In this document: in pieces, positions 17,739 to 26,141 of the stretch
Numbering within the stretch: position 1 is the first letter of the stretch
Layout of the letters: each line of letters opens with the position of its first letter
DNA from: Pseudomonadota bacterium
GTDB taxonomy: Bacteria > Pseudomonadota > Alphaproteobacteria > Rhizobiales > Devosiaceae
Length of the DNA stretch: 64,000 nucleotides
Reading direction: 5' to 3'
Assembly (NCBI GenBank): GCA_023393475.1
Contig: JAEWLC010000064.1
Location: 17,318 to 81,317 of the forward strand
Position numbers and translations under genes: made by a program
Notes under the pieces: model-generated
What the model was told of the DNA's origin: nothing
The model's input: only the letters and a program-made list of their open reading frames with translations
Databases searched by the model: none

Positions 17739-19298
17739 ATGAGCCTGTCCGGCCCCGACGCGCTGAGATCGCTGGACGACGCGCTGCGCGACATCCGGCG
17801 CGAGGAGGATGAGATCGCCAAGCGCCTGTCGCGTTCGGCCGAGCTCGTCACCAAGTTCAAGGAAACCGAGAGCGAGCTGTTGCGGCAGCTGGCCGAGGTG
17901 CGGCTCGATCCCACCACGCAGGCCGAGCTCAGCGGCAGGCTGACCCAGGCCGAGAGCAAGGCGCGGGAGATGCTGAGCCGGCATGGAGCGGAATTGAATT
18001 CCGCCGAGGGCCAGCTCAAGGAGCTCGACAAGCAGATCGCGGCATTGGCCAAGGAGCGCGCGGAAAAGCTCGAGGCCGCGGCAGCGGCGCAGAAGAGCCT
18101 CAAGACGCTGGCCGACAAGGTTTCGGTCGAGGGCGTCAAGGACCCCATCTATGCCGAAAAGCGCGGTGCGGCCGAGCAACTGGCCCAGGTGGCGGCTGAG
18201 AGCATTCGCAAGACCGAGCAGTCCGAGGCGGACCGGGAAGAAAAGGGCAAGCCCTACCGCGACGATCCGCTGTTCATGTACCTGTGGGAACGCGGCTACG
18301 GCACGCGGAACTACCGCGAGAACAACCTGATCCGTTATTTCGACAGCCTGATCGCCGGGCTCGTCGGGTTCCCCGAGGCGCGGGCGAACTTCGCCATGCT
18401 CAACGAGATCCCGATGCGGCTGCGCGAGCACGCGGAGCGCCAGCAGCAGATCGCCGCGGCGGCAGCCGAGGAAGTGACGCAGCTCGAAAAGGCCGCTGTC
18501 GACGCGGCCGGCGGCAAGCCGATGCGCGAGCAGCTCGAAGCGGCGCAGGCGCGGATCGTGGCCATCGACGAAGCCATGGTGGCGGCAGAGGACAAGCGCG
18601 ACGAGCGGGCGCGCGAGCAGCGCGAGCTGGCACAGGGCAGCGATCCGGCATTCTCGTCGGCGGTGAGCGGCCTAGCCGAAGCGCTGGGACGCGAGGATAT
18701 CCAGTCCCTGCTCGCGGCGGCGCGCGCCACGCAGACCGCGCAGGACGACACCATCGTCAAGCAGATCGACGAATCGCGGCAGCGCGCGCTCGAGGAAGAT
18801 GCTGACAGCCGCGACCAGAAGGCGCGGCTCAAGACGCTGGCGGCGCGGCGGCGCGAACTCGAGGATATCCAGTACGAGTTCAAGAAGCAGGGTTTCGACA
18901 ACCCGCGCTCGACCTTCCGCGAGGACAAGCTGGTCGGCGACCTCCTGAACGATTTCCTGCGCGGCGGCATTTCGGCTGCGGACTACTGGGGCCAGTGGCA
19001 GCGCAGCCAGAACTGGCATGGCGGCCCCGCCGCGCCGCGCCAGCAGAACTCGCCCTGGGGCGGCAATTCGGGCGGCTTCAGCTGGCCGGATTCGAGCTTT
19101 GGCGGCGGAGTACCGGGCAACCAGCGCGGCGGAAACAACGGCGGCTTCGGTGGCGGCTGGGGCCGCCTGCCCTCGGATGGCGGCGGCTTCGGCGGCGGCG
19201 GCAATTCGGGCGGAGGCGGAGGCGGCTTCTCGCGCCCCCGCACCGGCTCAAGCGGCAACCGCACCAGCGGCGGCTTCAAGACCGGCGGCGGTTTCTAG
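17739..19298 (+). CDS. Coiled-coil protein with glycine-rich C-terminal tail, gene 3 of the cassette
   Basis: The 519-residue protein has long coiled coil (about 15-165), then a conserved-looking globular block with PYRDDPLFMYLWERGYGTRNYRENNLIRYF split around residues 168-200. More coiled coil spans about 235-410, and a 92-residue Gly/Ser/Phe-rich low-complexity tail (428-519) ends it. Such tails occur in membrane-associated proteins with TPM-like domains, but no TPM domain is seen. No signal peptide is present, so it should be cytoplasmic. It is the last gene of the cassette; a GC hairpin follows. Function unknown. Confidence 0.78.
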   Translation: MSLSGPDALRSLDDALRDIRREEDEIAKRLSRSAELVTKFKETESELLRQLAEVRLDPTTQAELSGRLTQAESKAREMLSRHGAELNSAEGQLKELDKQIAALAKERAEKLEAAAAAQKSLKTLADKVSVEGVKDPIYAEKRGAAEQLAQVAAESIRKTEQSEADREEKGKPYRDDPLFMYLWERGYGTRNYRENNLIRYFDSLIAGLVGFPEARANFAMLNEIPMRLREHAERQQQIAAAAAEEVTQLEKAAVDAAGGKPMREQLEAAQARIVAIDEAMVAAEDKRDERAREQRELAQGSDPAFSSAVSGLAEALGREDIQSLLAAARATQTAQDDTIVKQIDESRQRALEEDADSRDQKARLKTLAARRRELEDIQYEFKKQGFDNPRSTFREDKLVGDLLNDFLRGGISAADYWGQWQRSQNWHGGPAAPRQQNSPWGGNSGGFSWPDSSFGGGVPGNQRGGNNGGFGGGWGRLPSDGGGFGGGGNSGGGGGGFSRPRTGSSGNRTSGGFKTGGGF

Positions 19299-19308
19299 CG
19301 AGCGAGGG

Positions 19309-19334
19309 CCCACTGCCCGTTGTGCGGGCGTGGG
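19309..19334 (+). terminator. Hairpin after the three-gene cassette
   Basis: CCCACTGCCCG pairs with CGGGCGTGGG (one bulged T) around a short TTGTG loop, 10 bases after the stop. A run of seven T's occurs about 27 bases further on. A terminator role is plausible but not certain because the T-run is not adjacent. Confidence 0.4.
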
Positions 19335-19424
19335 ACCGCTGCTGGCCCAAACAGACACTTTTTTTGGCGGTCGATCCGGGCCTAGCTTGGCCGCTCCCGA
19401 ATGGGCGCGTACCAAGGCTTCGTC

Positions 19425-20297
19425 TCAGGCCTCTGGGATAACTCTGTTGAACCGTTCGGGCGTGACGCTGGCCGGTTCGGGGCCGCCGCGCTGGCCCGTC
19501 TCCAGCGCATCGATCGCTGCGAGTTCTGCTTCGCTGAGAACGAAGTCGAACACATCGAAATTCTCGGCAATACGCTCCGGATTCACCGATTTGGGGATCA
19601 CCTGCCGCCCCTGCTGCAATCCCCAGCGCAGCATCACCTGCGCGGAGCTCTTGCCACGCGCAGCTGCAATACCGGCGATCACCGGGTCTGCGAGCGTGCT
19701 CCTGTCGCCACCGCGATAGAAGGTGATGCCACCGATCGGCGACCACGCCTGCGTCAGGATGCCATGCCGGGCATTCGCTGCCTGCACGTCATGCTGCTGG
19801 AAGAAGGGGTGCACCTCGATCTGGTTGACCGCCGGTACCACCTCCGTGTCCGCCAGTAGCAGGTCGAGATACTCCACCATGAAGTTGCTGACGCCTATGG
19901 CTCGCACCCGTCCGTCCTTGAGCAGCCTCTCCAGCGCCCGGTACGCCCCGAGCGTCCGGTCGAAGTCTGTCGGCAACGGCTGGTGCAGGATCAGCAGGTC
20001 GATCTGCTCGACGCCGAGCTTGCGCGAACTCTTTTCGAAGCCATGCAGCGTCTGGTCATAGCCGTAGTCGCCGATCCAGATCTTGGTCTCGATGAACACC
20101 GCCTCGCGCCCGAGGCCCGAGCGGCGGATGCCCTCACCTACGTTTCGCTCATTGCCATAGGAGGCGGCCGTGTCGATGTGCCGGTAGCCGATCCGTAGCG
20201 CCGCCTCGACGGCCGCGACGGTGTCATCCGGTGGCGTCTGGAATACCCCGAAACCTAGCGCCGGCATCGTGACGCCATTGTTGAGCGTGAACTGCAT
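19425..20297 (-). CDS. Aldo/keto reductase
   Basis: This 290-residue NADPH-dependent reductase has a TIM-barrel fold. The catalytic tetrad is visible as Asp42, Tyr47, Lys72 and His105, and signatures include GYRHIDTAASYGNE and the NADP-binding KSVNPERIAENF. It is similar to 2,5-diketo-D-gluconate reductase-like enzymes, but the substrate is not readable. It is transcribed divergently from a LysR regulator 99 bases away, which probably controls it. Confidence 0.92.
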   Translation of the reverse strand: MQFTLNNGVTMPALGFGVFQTPPDDTVAAVEAALRIGYRHIDTAASYGNERNVGEGIRRSGLGREAVFIETKIWIGDYGYDQTLHGFEKSSRKLGVEQIDLLILHQPLPTDFDRTLGAYRALERLLKDGRVRAIGVSNFMVEYLDLLLADTEVVPAVNQIEVHPFFQQHDVQAANARHGILTQAWSPIGGITFYRGGDRSTLADPVIAGIAAARGKSSAQVMLRWGLQQGRQVIPKSVNPERIAENFDVFDFVLSEAELAAIDALETGQRGGPEPASVTPERFNRVIPEA

Positions 20298-20366
20298 CTG
20301 GTCCTCAGGTGAGTATGGAGAGAGGTCATGCTACGCGCTTACCGACTATGCCACTATGGGCTAGAG

Positions 20367-20398
20367 TTCACTTACGCTCATGAATTGGAGTCATGAAT
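20367..20398. promoter_or_regulatory. Candidate LysR operator region
   Basis: Within the 99-base divergent spacer, TTCA-N10-TGAA (20367-20384) forms an interrupted inverted repeat. TCATGAAT occurs twice, at 20378-20385 and 20391-20398, 13 bases apart, the second copy touching the LysR start. Such sites suit autoregulation by the LysR protein. No experiment or homologous comparison supports this yet. Confidence 0.35.
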
Positions 20399-21299
20399 GG
20401 CGAAGGTTGAGACCGGTGACTTGCAGGCTTTCCTCGCCGTGGCACGGGTGCGCAGTTTCACCCGCGCGGCGGCGCAGCTGGGGGTGTCGCAGTCGGCCCT
20501 GAGCCACACAATTCGCGGCATGGAGAAGCGGCTCGGCATCCGCCTCCTCGAACGCACCACCCGCAGCGTCTCCCCCACCGCAGCAGGCCGACGCTTGCTC
20601 AACCGCGCCGGCCCCCGCATGGCCGAGATCGAGGCCGAACTCGAGGCTCTCACCGCTTTCCGCGACACCCCGGCTGGCACCATCCGCATCAACGCCAGCG
20701 AAACGGCGCTACGCTCCGTGCTTTGGCCGTTCATCGACGGCTTCGCCAGGACCTACCCGGACATCAAGATTGAGGTCGATGTCGAGAATGGCCTCATCGA
20801 CATCGTTGAGCACGGCTATGACGCCGGTGTCCGGTTCGGTGAGCAGGTCGCCCGCGACATGATCGCCACCCGCATCGCCCCCGACTGGCGCATGGCAGTC
20901 GTCGCCGCGCCGGCCTATTTCGCCGGCCGCGAAGTGCCGCAAACGCCCGACGACCTCACCGACCACAATTGCATCAACCTGCGGCTCGTCACCTATGGCG
21001 GTTTCTACGCCTGGGAGTTCGAGAAGGATCGCCGGCGCCTCAATGTGCGTGTCGATGGCCAACTGGCATTCAACGCCAATCAACACGTCCTCGCCGCAGT
21101 CCTCACCGGCCACGGCATTGCCTGCATGCCCGAAGAAATGGTGGCCGAGCCGATCGCCTCCGGTGCCCTCGTCCACCTGCTCAAGGGCTGGATGCCGACC
21201 TTTGCCGGCTACCACCTCTACTACCCCAGCCGCGAGCACTCCCCCGCCTTTCAGCTCTTCGTTCAGGCTATCCGGTACAGAGGACGGATAGCGCCCTAG
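20397..21299 (+). CDS. LysR-family transcriptional regulator
   Basis: The 300-residue regulator has an N-terminal winged helix-turn-helix (residues about 5-64, FTRAAAQLGVSQSALSHTIRGMEKRLGIRLLER split over the motif) and a C-terminal periplasmic-binding-like effector domain (about 90-295). It resembles regulators that sit beside oxidoreductase genes and control them. GGAG lies 6 bases before the ATG. It is divergent from the aldo/keto reductase, its probable target. Confidence 0.94.
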   Translation: MAKVETGDLQAFLAVARVRSFTRAAAQLGVSQSALSHTIRGMEKRLGIRLLERTTRSVSPTAAGRRLLNRAGPRMAEIEAELEALTAFRDTPAGTIRINASETALRSVLWPFIDGFARTYPDIKIEVDVENGLIDIVEHGYDAGVRFGEQVARDMIATRIAPDWRMAVVAAPAYFAGREVPQTPDDLTDHNCINLRLVTYGGFYAWEFEKDRRRLNVRVDGQLAFNANQHVLAAVLTGHGIACMPEEMVAEPIASGALVHLLKGWMPTFAGYHLYYPSREHSPAFQLFVQAIRYRGRIAP

Positions 21300-21545
21300 C
21301 TCAATGCCTTCGGCGTGGCGGCGGGGTAGCGAGCACGAGACGAGCGTCGTCTTTGGTGCACAACGGACGCCCACAAGAGTGATGGGACGTGGGGGCTGTC
21401 GTACCAAAGACTGCATCGCAGGATAGCTTAGTCGCCGGAGCCGACAGCCGCACGCTGACGATAGACGGCGTGTTCCAGGCCCCATCAGGTGTAACCGGCG
21501 AGCTGGTGGCCGCCGCGGCGTCAATGGTGGCGGGGCGCCGACCCG

Positions 21546-21662
21546 CTAGGCCTGGTTGACGGCGCCGGCTACTGCGAGGACGACGCAGACGGCTACCACC
21601 CCTGCATAGAGCACGACCTTGATCTTCTGTCGGATACGTTCTTCGGGTTCGAGCTCGGCCAC
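21546..21662 (-). CDS. Small single-pass membrane protein (38 residues)
   Basis: A GTG-started frame encodes 38 residues. A charged N-terminus (AELEPEERIRQKIK) is followed by a 20-residue hydrophobic helix (about 15-34, VVLYAGVVAVCVVLAV) and a short polar end. AAAGG occurs about 11 bases before the GTG. The charged-then-hydrophobic layout is far from random in this GC-rich DNA. It lies between the 3' ends of LysR (246 bases away) and the LuxR regulator, and its function is unknown. The flanking 21300-21545 holds nothing I can support. Confidence 0.55.
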   Translation of the reverse strand: MAELEPEERIRQKIKVVLYAGVVAVCVVLAVAGAVNQA

Positions 21663-21774
21663 TGTCGTTCACGCCTTTCGGGTTTTGTTCCGGTTGCAGC
21701 GTTACTGGTCATGGCGGTATGGCGTCGTGATGTCCAGCGTGGCGAAATGAGGGCAAGCGGCTTCCGCGTAGCCG

Positions 21775-24357
21775 CTAAAGCACGCCGACCTCCCGCGCCA
21801 GCGCAATGGCCTCGCCGCGTGAGTGGCTGCCAAGCTTTTCCAGGAGGCTGGCAACGTGGTGGTCCACGGTCTTCGGGGCGATGGCGAGGTCGGCGGCGAT
21901 GCGCTTGCTGGAAAAGCCCTTGCCCACCAGCTGGAGAATTTCCATCTCGCGGCGGGTCAGCCCGAGGGCATTGTCGCGCGTGGTGCGGCGCGGGCCCTTG
22001 GCGACATGGGCGATGCCGCGCTGGCGCATGCGGGCCCTTACCCGATCGGCCGAGGCATAGGCGCCCACCGCCTCGAAGGCGGAAACCGCCTCGCGCTGGG
22101 CCGCCTCGTCGCCCCCGGCAAGCGCCATGGCGGCATCGAACGGCGCCCCGCGCTCCTGCCATAGGGTAGCGGCGCGCCGCCAGTTGCCCGCGAGTTCCGC
22201 GCGGTAGGGCTCGGGAAGTGCGTCGAGTGACCTGATCTCCGGCGCGGCACCCAGCCGGGCGATCCAGACGGGCAGCTCCGCATGCATGCGGTCGTTGGGC
22301 GTCATGGCATGCGCCTCGCGCAGCGTCTGCAGCGCCTCCCCGACATCGCCGTGGCCGAGCCAGGCCTGCTCGGCGAGCAGGGCCCCATAGGGCGCCAGCC
22401 GCTGGACTTCGCGGTTCGCGCTCAGGTGGCTGCGCATTTCGGCGAGCAGCGGATCGATGCCCGGGTCGCCGCGCCTGAGGCGCAGGCGGGCGAGGGCCCC
22501 GGCGGAGTTGTAGCGCATCATCGAGCTGGCGGTGTCGTCGCCGAGTATGGGCAGGACGATGTCGCCGACGGCGTCGAGGTCGCCCTGCCGGAGGCAGGTC
22601 TCGGCAAGCCAGCCGCTCATGTATTGCGTCCAGGTGTCGAGGTCGCGTTCGCGGCAATAGGCGATACCCTCGGCCAGCACCCTCGCCGCTTCAGTCAGGT
22701 CCAGCGCGTTGACCAGCGAGCAGCCGAGATTGGTGTAGGCGCGGGCGGCATGCTCCTGGAAGTTATGGGCCAGAGCGATGGCGAGGCTGTCGCGCAGCTC
22801 GGACAGGCCGAGTTCGACATCGACCCAGATGCGGGCGGTGCCGACATTGTTGAGGGCATGCGAGATGATATCGGGGCGCCCGAGGACCTGCCCGAGCGCG
22901 ATCGCCTCGCGACCGTCGGTGATCGCGTCTTCGGCGCAGTCGGCGAGCATGGCGAGGTGGGCGCGGTTGGAATAGGCCATTGCCAGTTCCGGCCCGGGCG
23001 GCTGCGTCTCGAGCAGGGCGATGGCTTCGGTCCCGTAGCTCTCGGCGTCGTCGCGGCAGCCGTTGAGATAGCTCATGCGGCTGAGCCAGCGCACGGTGTC
23101 ACCCTCCAGAACGGTGTCGCCGAGTTGCCGGTAGAGGGCGCGGGCCTGCTTCTGGGCCTCGATTGCCTCAGGCAGGCGCCCGACCAGATGGCATTCGAAG
23201 GCGTAGCGGCTGTGGAGCAGCGCCCGGTCGGCGGGATCGAAATCGTCGGCGAGCCGCAGCATGGCGCGGTAATGCTCGGCCGCCTCGCGGTGGGCGCCGA
23301 TCCGCGACGCCTCGTAAGCCGCCAGCGGCGCCAGTTCCCGTACCGCAGCGGCGTCCATGGCCTCGGCTGCATGGTGGACGAGCCGCGCCGGCGAGATCCG
23401 GTCGGTGTCGCGGAGCACTGCGAGCGCCCGGACGTTGAGCGCGGCGCGTTCCGGTGCGGTCAGCGCCGCCTCGACCGCGCGGCGGGCGATCTCGTGCCGG
23501 AAGGCGTAGCCGCCCTGGTGATGCTCGAGCATGCCGTGGGCGATGCACTCGCTGAGCCCCTGGTCGGCCCGGTCCAGCATCCCCGCCAGCACCGACGGTT
23601 CGACCCGGCGCGGGAAAATGCTGACCACGGCGAGGGCCGCCTGCCCCGCCGGGCTCAATCGCTCGCTGCGCGCCAGCGTCGCGTCGCGGACGCTCGCCGG
23701 CAACACATCGGCGCCGGCCCGGATCAGTTCGGTGGCAAGGAAGGGGTTGCCGGCGCTCGCCGCGTAGATGGCAGCGGCATCCTGGCCCGATGTGCTGGCG
23801 AGCGCCGACACTGCCTCCGCACTGAGGGCCGGCACATCGAGCCGCGTGATGCGGTCGACAGGAACATCGGCGAGCGCCCGGGCCAGCCGGCGGCGACCCT
23901 CGCTCGCATCATCGCGGGCCGTGAGCAGGAGCAGCGCCGGGGCCTTGCCGATACGGCGGCCGAAATAGCGCACGAAATCCAGCGTCGCGTCGTCGGCCCA
24001 GTGGAGATCCTCGACCAGCACCACGGTCGTGCGGGTGCTGTCGGCAAACGCGGTGAGGGCCGCCGAAAACAGCGGCAGCCGTTCGGACTGGGCATCGCCG
24101 AGATAACGCTCGATCGGCCAGCCGGCCTCGCGCGCGAGATCATGCAGCGGACCGAGCGGATCGGGCACCGTCAGGTTCTCGCAGGCGCTGCGCAGCACCG
24201 CCACACCGGCGGGAAGGCCGGCGAGGAAGGCTTCGGCGAGGCTGGTCTTGCCGGCGCCGCCTTCGCCGACCAGCGCCGCGACCCGGCCGCGTCCGGCGGT
24301 CGCGTGGTCGAGTTCGGCGCGCAACGCGGCTAGTTGGCCGTCTCTCTCAAGCAACAT
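21775..24357 (-). CDS. Large ATP-dependent LuxR-family regulator (AAA_16-TPR-HTH)
   Basis: The 860-residue regulator begins with an AAA/STAND ATPase domain: Walker A GEGGAGKT at 31-38 and Walker B TVVLVEDLHWADD at 111-123. A long helical, TPR-like region spans about 350-780, and a LuxR-type helix-turn-helix sits at the C-terminus (about 795-860, LTRREMEILQLVGKGFSSKRIA). Such proteins bind ATP and an inducer before activating promoters. The ATG at 24357 starts MLLERDGQLAAL, the usual opening; earlier ATGs at 24399 and 24549 lack a ribosome-binding site. It is divergent from the DUF4242 and secreted-protein genes. Confidence 0.9.
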   Translation of the reverse strand: MLLERDGQLAALRAELDHATAGRGRVAALVGEGGAGKTSLAEAFLAGLPAGVAVLRSACENLTVPDPLGPLHDLAREAGWPIERYLGDAQSERLPLFSAALTAFADSTRTTVVLVEDLHWADDATLDFVRYFGRRIGKAPALLLLTARDDASEGRRRLARALADVPVDRITRLDVPALSAEAVSALASTSGQDAAAIYAASAGNPFLATELIRAGADVLPASVRDATLARSERLSPAGQAALAVVSIFPRRVEPSVLAGMLDRADQGLSECIAHGMLEHHQGGYAFRHEIARRAVEAALTAPERAALNVRALAVLRDTDRISPARLVHHAAEAMDAAAVRELAPLAAYEASRIGAHREAAEHYRAMLRLADDFDPADRALLHSRYAFECHLVGRLPEAIEAQKQARALYRQLGDTVLEGDTVRWLSRMSYLNGCRDDAESYGTEAIALLETQPPGPELAMAYSNRAHLAMLADCAEDAITDGREAIALGQVLGRPDIISHALNNVGTARIWVDVELGLSELRDSLAIALAHNFQEHAARAYTNLGCSLVNALDLTEAARVLAEGIAYCRERDLDTWTQYMSGWLAETCLRQGDLDAVGDIVLPILGDDTASSMMRYNSAGALARLRLRRGDPGIDPLLAEMRSHLSANREVQRLAPYGALLAEQAWLGHGDVGEALQTLREAHAMTPNDRMHAELPVWIARLGAAPEIRSLDALPEPYRAELAGNWRRAATLWQERGAPFDAAMALAGGDEAAQREAVSAFEAVGAYASADRVRARMRQRGIAHVAKGPRRTTRDNALGLTRREMEILQLVGKGFSSKRIAADLAIAPKTVDHHVASLLEKLGSHSRGEAIALAREVGVL

Positions 24358-24411
24358 CGTGTTCGTACCGCAAAAGGCGCCCACCCGCGGAGAGATCATA
24401 TGAATTAGCAG

Positions 24412-24446
24412 AACACCGGGCGGGACGGAACATTCCCGACGGTGTT
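24412..24446. promoter_or_regulatory. Interrupted inverted repeat in LuxR/DUF4242 spacer
   Basis: AACACCG (24412-24418) and CGGTGTT (24440-24446) form a perfect 7-bp inverted repeat separated by 21 bases, centred in the 209-base divergent spacer. It could be a binding site for the adjacent LuxR-type regulator or a transcript stem. The rest of the spacer shows no recognisable promoter. Confidence 0.3.
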
Positions 24447-24566
24447 TCAGAAAATGGGCAATCGGACGGGCAAAACCCGGTAATGCCGCCGATACCCAGG
24501 CACGGGGGGCAAAGAGCAGTTTCGCGACGGCCGCAGCGGCGGCCATCAACCCAACAGGAGACTGCC

Positions 24567-24839
24567 ATGCCGCGCTACATCGTCGAAAGACACTTCCCCG
24601 ATGGATTGATCGTCCCGATCGACGAAACCGGGGCCGATAGCTGCCTGGGCGTCGTCGGCCGCAATGCCGAACGGGGCGTCAGCTGGGTGCATTCCTATGT
24701 GTCGCCCGACAAGAAACAGAGTTTCTGCGTCTATGACGGCCCGTCGCCGGAGGCGATCCGCGCCGTGGCGCAGAAGAATGCCCTGCCGGTGAACAAGATC
24801 ACCGAGGTCCGGGTCCTCGACCCCTACTTCTACCGCTGA
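24567..24839 (+). CDS. DUF4242 (SCO4226-like) small protein
   Basis: The 90-residue protein begins MPRYIVERHFPDGL and contains VSWVHSYVSPDKKQSFCVYDGPSPEAIR in two adjoining parts, which define the DUF4242 family. One relative, SCO4226 of Streptomyces, has been described as nickel-binding; whether this one binds metal is unknown. AGGAG precedes the ATG at 24567. It is the first of two genes divergent from the LuxR-type regulator and may be its target. Confidence 0.85.
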   Translation: MPRYIVERHFPDGLIVPIDETGADSCLGVVGRNAERGVSWVHSYVSPDKKQSFCVYDGPSPEAIRAVAQKNALPVNKITEVRVLDPYFYR

Positions 24840-24880
24840 GCGCCGCTCGCTCTGTAGCCGGGGGGCTTCAGCAAACGAGA

Positions 24881-25441
24881 ATGAAAATGACAAGCCACAT
24901 CTGGGCCAAGGCCCTGTTCGCCGCCGTTGCCCTCGCCGGTACCGCCAGCCTCGCCAGCCAGTCCGAGGGTGGCGGGCTGATGATCAGCACCGCTGCCGCG
25001 CACGAGAACCATGGCGGCGTTGCCGGAAGCAACCCGCTCGCCGAAAAGGTGCGCGAGGTGAATGCCCGCTTCTCCGACGTCGCCACCGCGACCGCGGAAG
25101 GCTATGCGCCGATCCCGTGCGTTTCCGGCATCGATGGCGGCGCCATGGGCGTGCATTTCGTCAACGGCGCGCTGATCGAGGACGGCGAGATCGATATCGG
25201 CAAGCCCGAAGCGGTGATGTACGAGCCCAAGGCCGACGGATCGATGGAACTGATCGCCGTCGAGTACATCACCACCAAGGGACCGGCCAATCTCGACGGG
25301 CACCTGTTCAGCTTCACCAACGCGCCCAACCGCTACGGCCTGCCGCCGTTCTACGAGCTGCATGTCTGGGCCTGGCGGGACAACCCGACCGGGGCCTTCG
25401 CCGACATGAACCCTGATGTCAGCTGCGACGCGGCAAAGTAG
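24881..25441 (+). CDS. Exported protein of unknown function
   Basis: The 186-residue protein has an N-terminal hydrophobic segment (about 8-26, KALFAAVALAGTASLA) followed by a His-containing mature start (AAAHENHGG). Thus it is probably periplasmic. The body has GYAPIPCVSGIDGGAMGVHFVN and the ending PPFYELHVWAWRDNPTGAFADMNP, which look like a conserved family that I cannot name. Two Cys residues in the mature part could form a disulfide. It follows the DUF4242 gene by 41 bases, probably in the same transcript. A second ATG at 24887 is possible. Confidence 0.75.
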   Translation: MKMTSHIWAKALFAAVALAGTASLASQSEGGGLMISTAAAHENHGGVAGSNPLAEKVREVNARFSDVATATAEGYAPIPCVSGIDGGAMGVHFVNGALIEDGEIDIGKPEAVMYEPKADGSMELIAVEYITTKGPANLDGHLFSFTNAPNRYGLPPFYELHVWAWRDNPTGAFADMNPDVSCDAAK

Positions 25442-25451
25442 CGCCGCAAGG

Positions 25452-25480
25452 GGAGAGCCGCGCCCGCCCGCCGGCTCTCC
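25452..25480. terminator. Hairpin between convergent genes
   Basis: GGAGAGCCG and CGGCTCTCC make a perfect 9-bp stem with an 11-base loop, 10 bases after the exported-protein stop and just beyond the end of the convergent lipoprotein gene. No T-run is present. The position suggests a bidirectional terminator. Confidence 0.5.
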
Positions 25481-25484
25481 TCCG

Positions 25485-26066
25485 CTAGCCGGAATGCCCC
25501 GCGCAGGGCGGGACTTCCTTGATTGGAGCCTGCGCCAGCACGGTCGAGAGAGGCATGTTGCTGAGGAGCGGCGAAAGCCCGGTCGCTCCCGGCAGGGCGA
25601 CGAGGGCCGAGACGGTAGTCCTGCCGGGATCGATCGGTTCGGTCCGGCAAAGGCGTGGGCTGAGCGAGATCGACAGCGAGTTGGCACCCGGTGGCAGCGC
25701 CCTCGCCCAGGCCTGGGCCTCCCGGATTGCCGCCTTGTCGGCATCGGAAAAGCCGAAGAGGTAGTAGTTGCGCTTGCCCGAAGGCGGCGGCAGCGTCCCG
25801 GCGAGCTCGTCGGCGTCGGCAATCACCAGCGTCGCGTTGACGTGCTTTTCACCGCTCGACGGCGTCCGGATGTCGAAGCTCAGGGTCGAGCCTTCAGGCG
25901 CTGGCTCCAGCGATGGCGGCAGGTCGAAGGCGAGCAGCAGGCTCGCGATGTCGTCGTTGAGGTAGTCGAGGTTGCGCAGTTTCTCGCCGGTGCCCATCGG
26001 AATCGAGGAGCAGGCTGCGAGGAACAGGACCAGCCCGAGCAGGGAAAGCCGCCGGCCGTTGCGCAT
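25485..26066 (-). CDS. Lipoprotein of unknown function
   Basis: The 193-residue protein has a lipoprotein signal ending in the lipobox LAAC with lipidated Cys19. Ser follows Cys, which favours outer-membrane sorting. The mature part has no recognised domain; it includes a beta-strand-rich middle (STLSFDIRTPSSGEKHVNATLVI) and KRNYYLFGFSDADKAAI. GGGAGG precedes the ATG at 26066. The much longer open frame upstream is antisense to the nucleotidyltransferase gene, which starts 75 bases away in the opposite direction. Confidence 0.75.
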   Translation of the reverse strand: MRNGRRLSLLGLVLFLAACSSIPMGTGEKLRNLDYLNDDIASLLLAFDLPPSLEPAPEGSTLSFDIRTPSSGEKHVNATLVIADADELAGTLPPPSGKRNYYLFGFSDADKAAIREAQAWARALPPGANSLSISLSPRLCRTEPIDPGRTTVSALVALPGATGLSPLLSNMPLSTVLAQAPIKEVPPCAGHSG

Positions 26067-26141
26067 CACATCCTCCCGAGTCGGTACCGACCAAGCGGTA
26101 GCAGCTTTCGGCGCAGGGCGGAATCGGGCGAGGCTCGGACC

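Noticed and set aside
19018..19298. Tandem-repeat or CRISPR-like look of the GGC-rich 3' end of the coiled-coil gene
   Set aside because: The pattern follows codons for a Gly/Ser/Phe-rich tail in the frame of the gene; there are no regular spacers or repeated units of fixed length.
21389..21559. 56-codon plus-strand frame starting GTG after the LysR gene
   Set aside because: Its translation looks somewhat protein-like, but it has no ribosome-binding site, no recognisable motif, and overlaps the better-supported small membrane peptide on the other strand.
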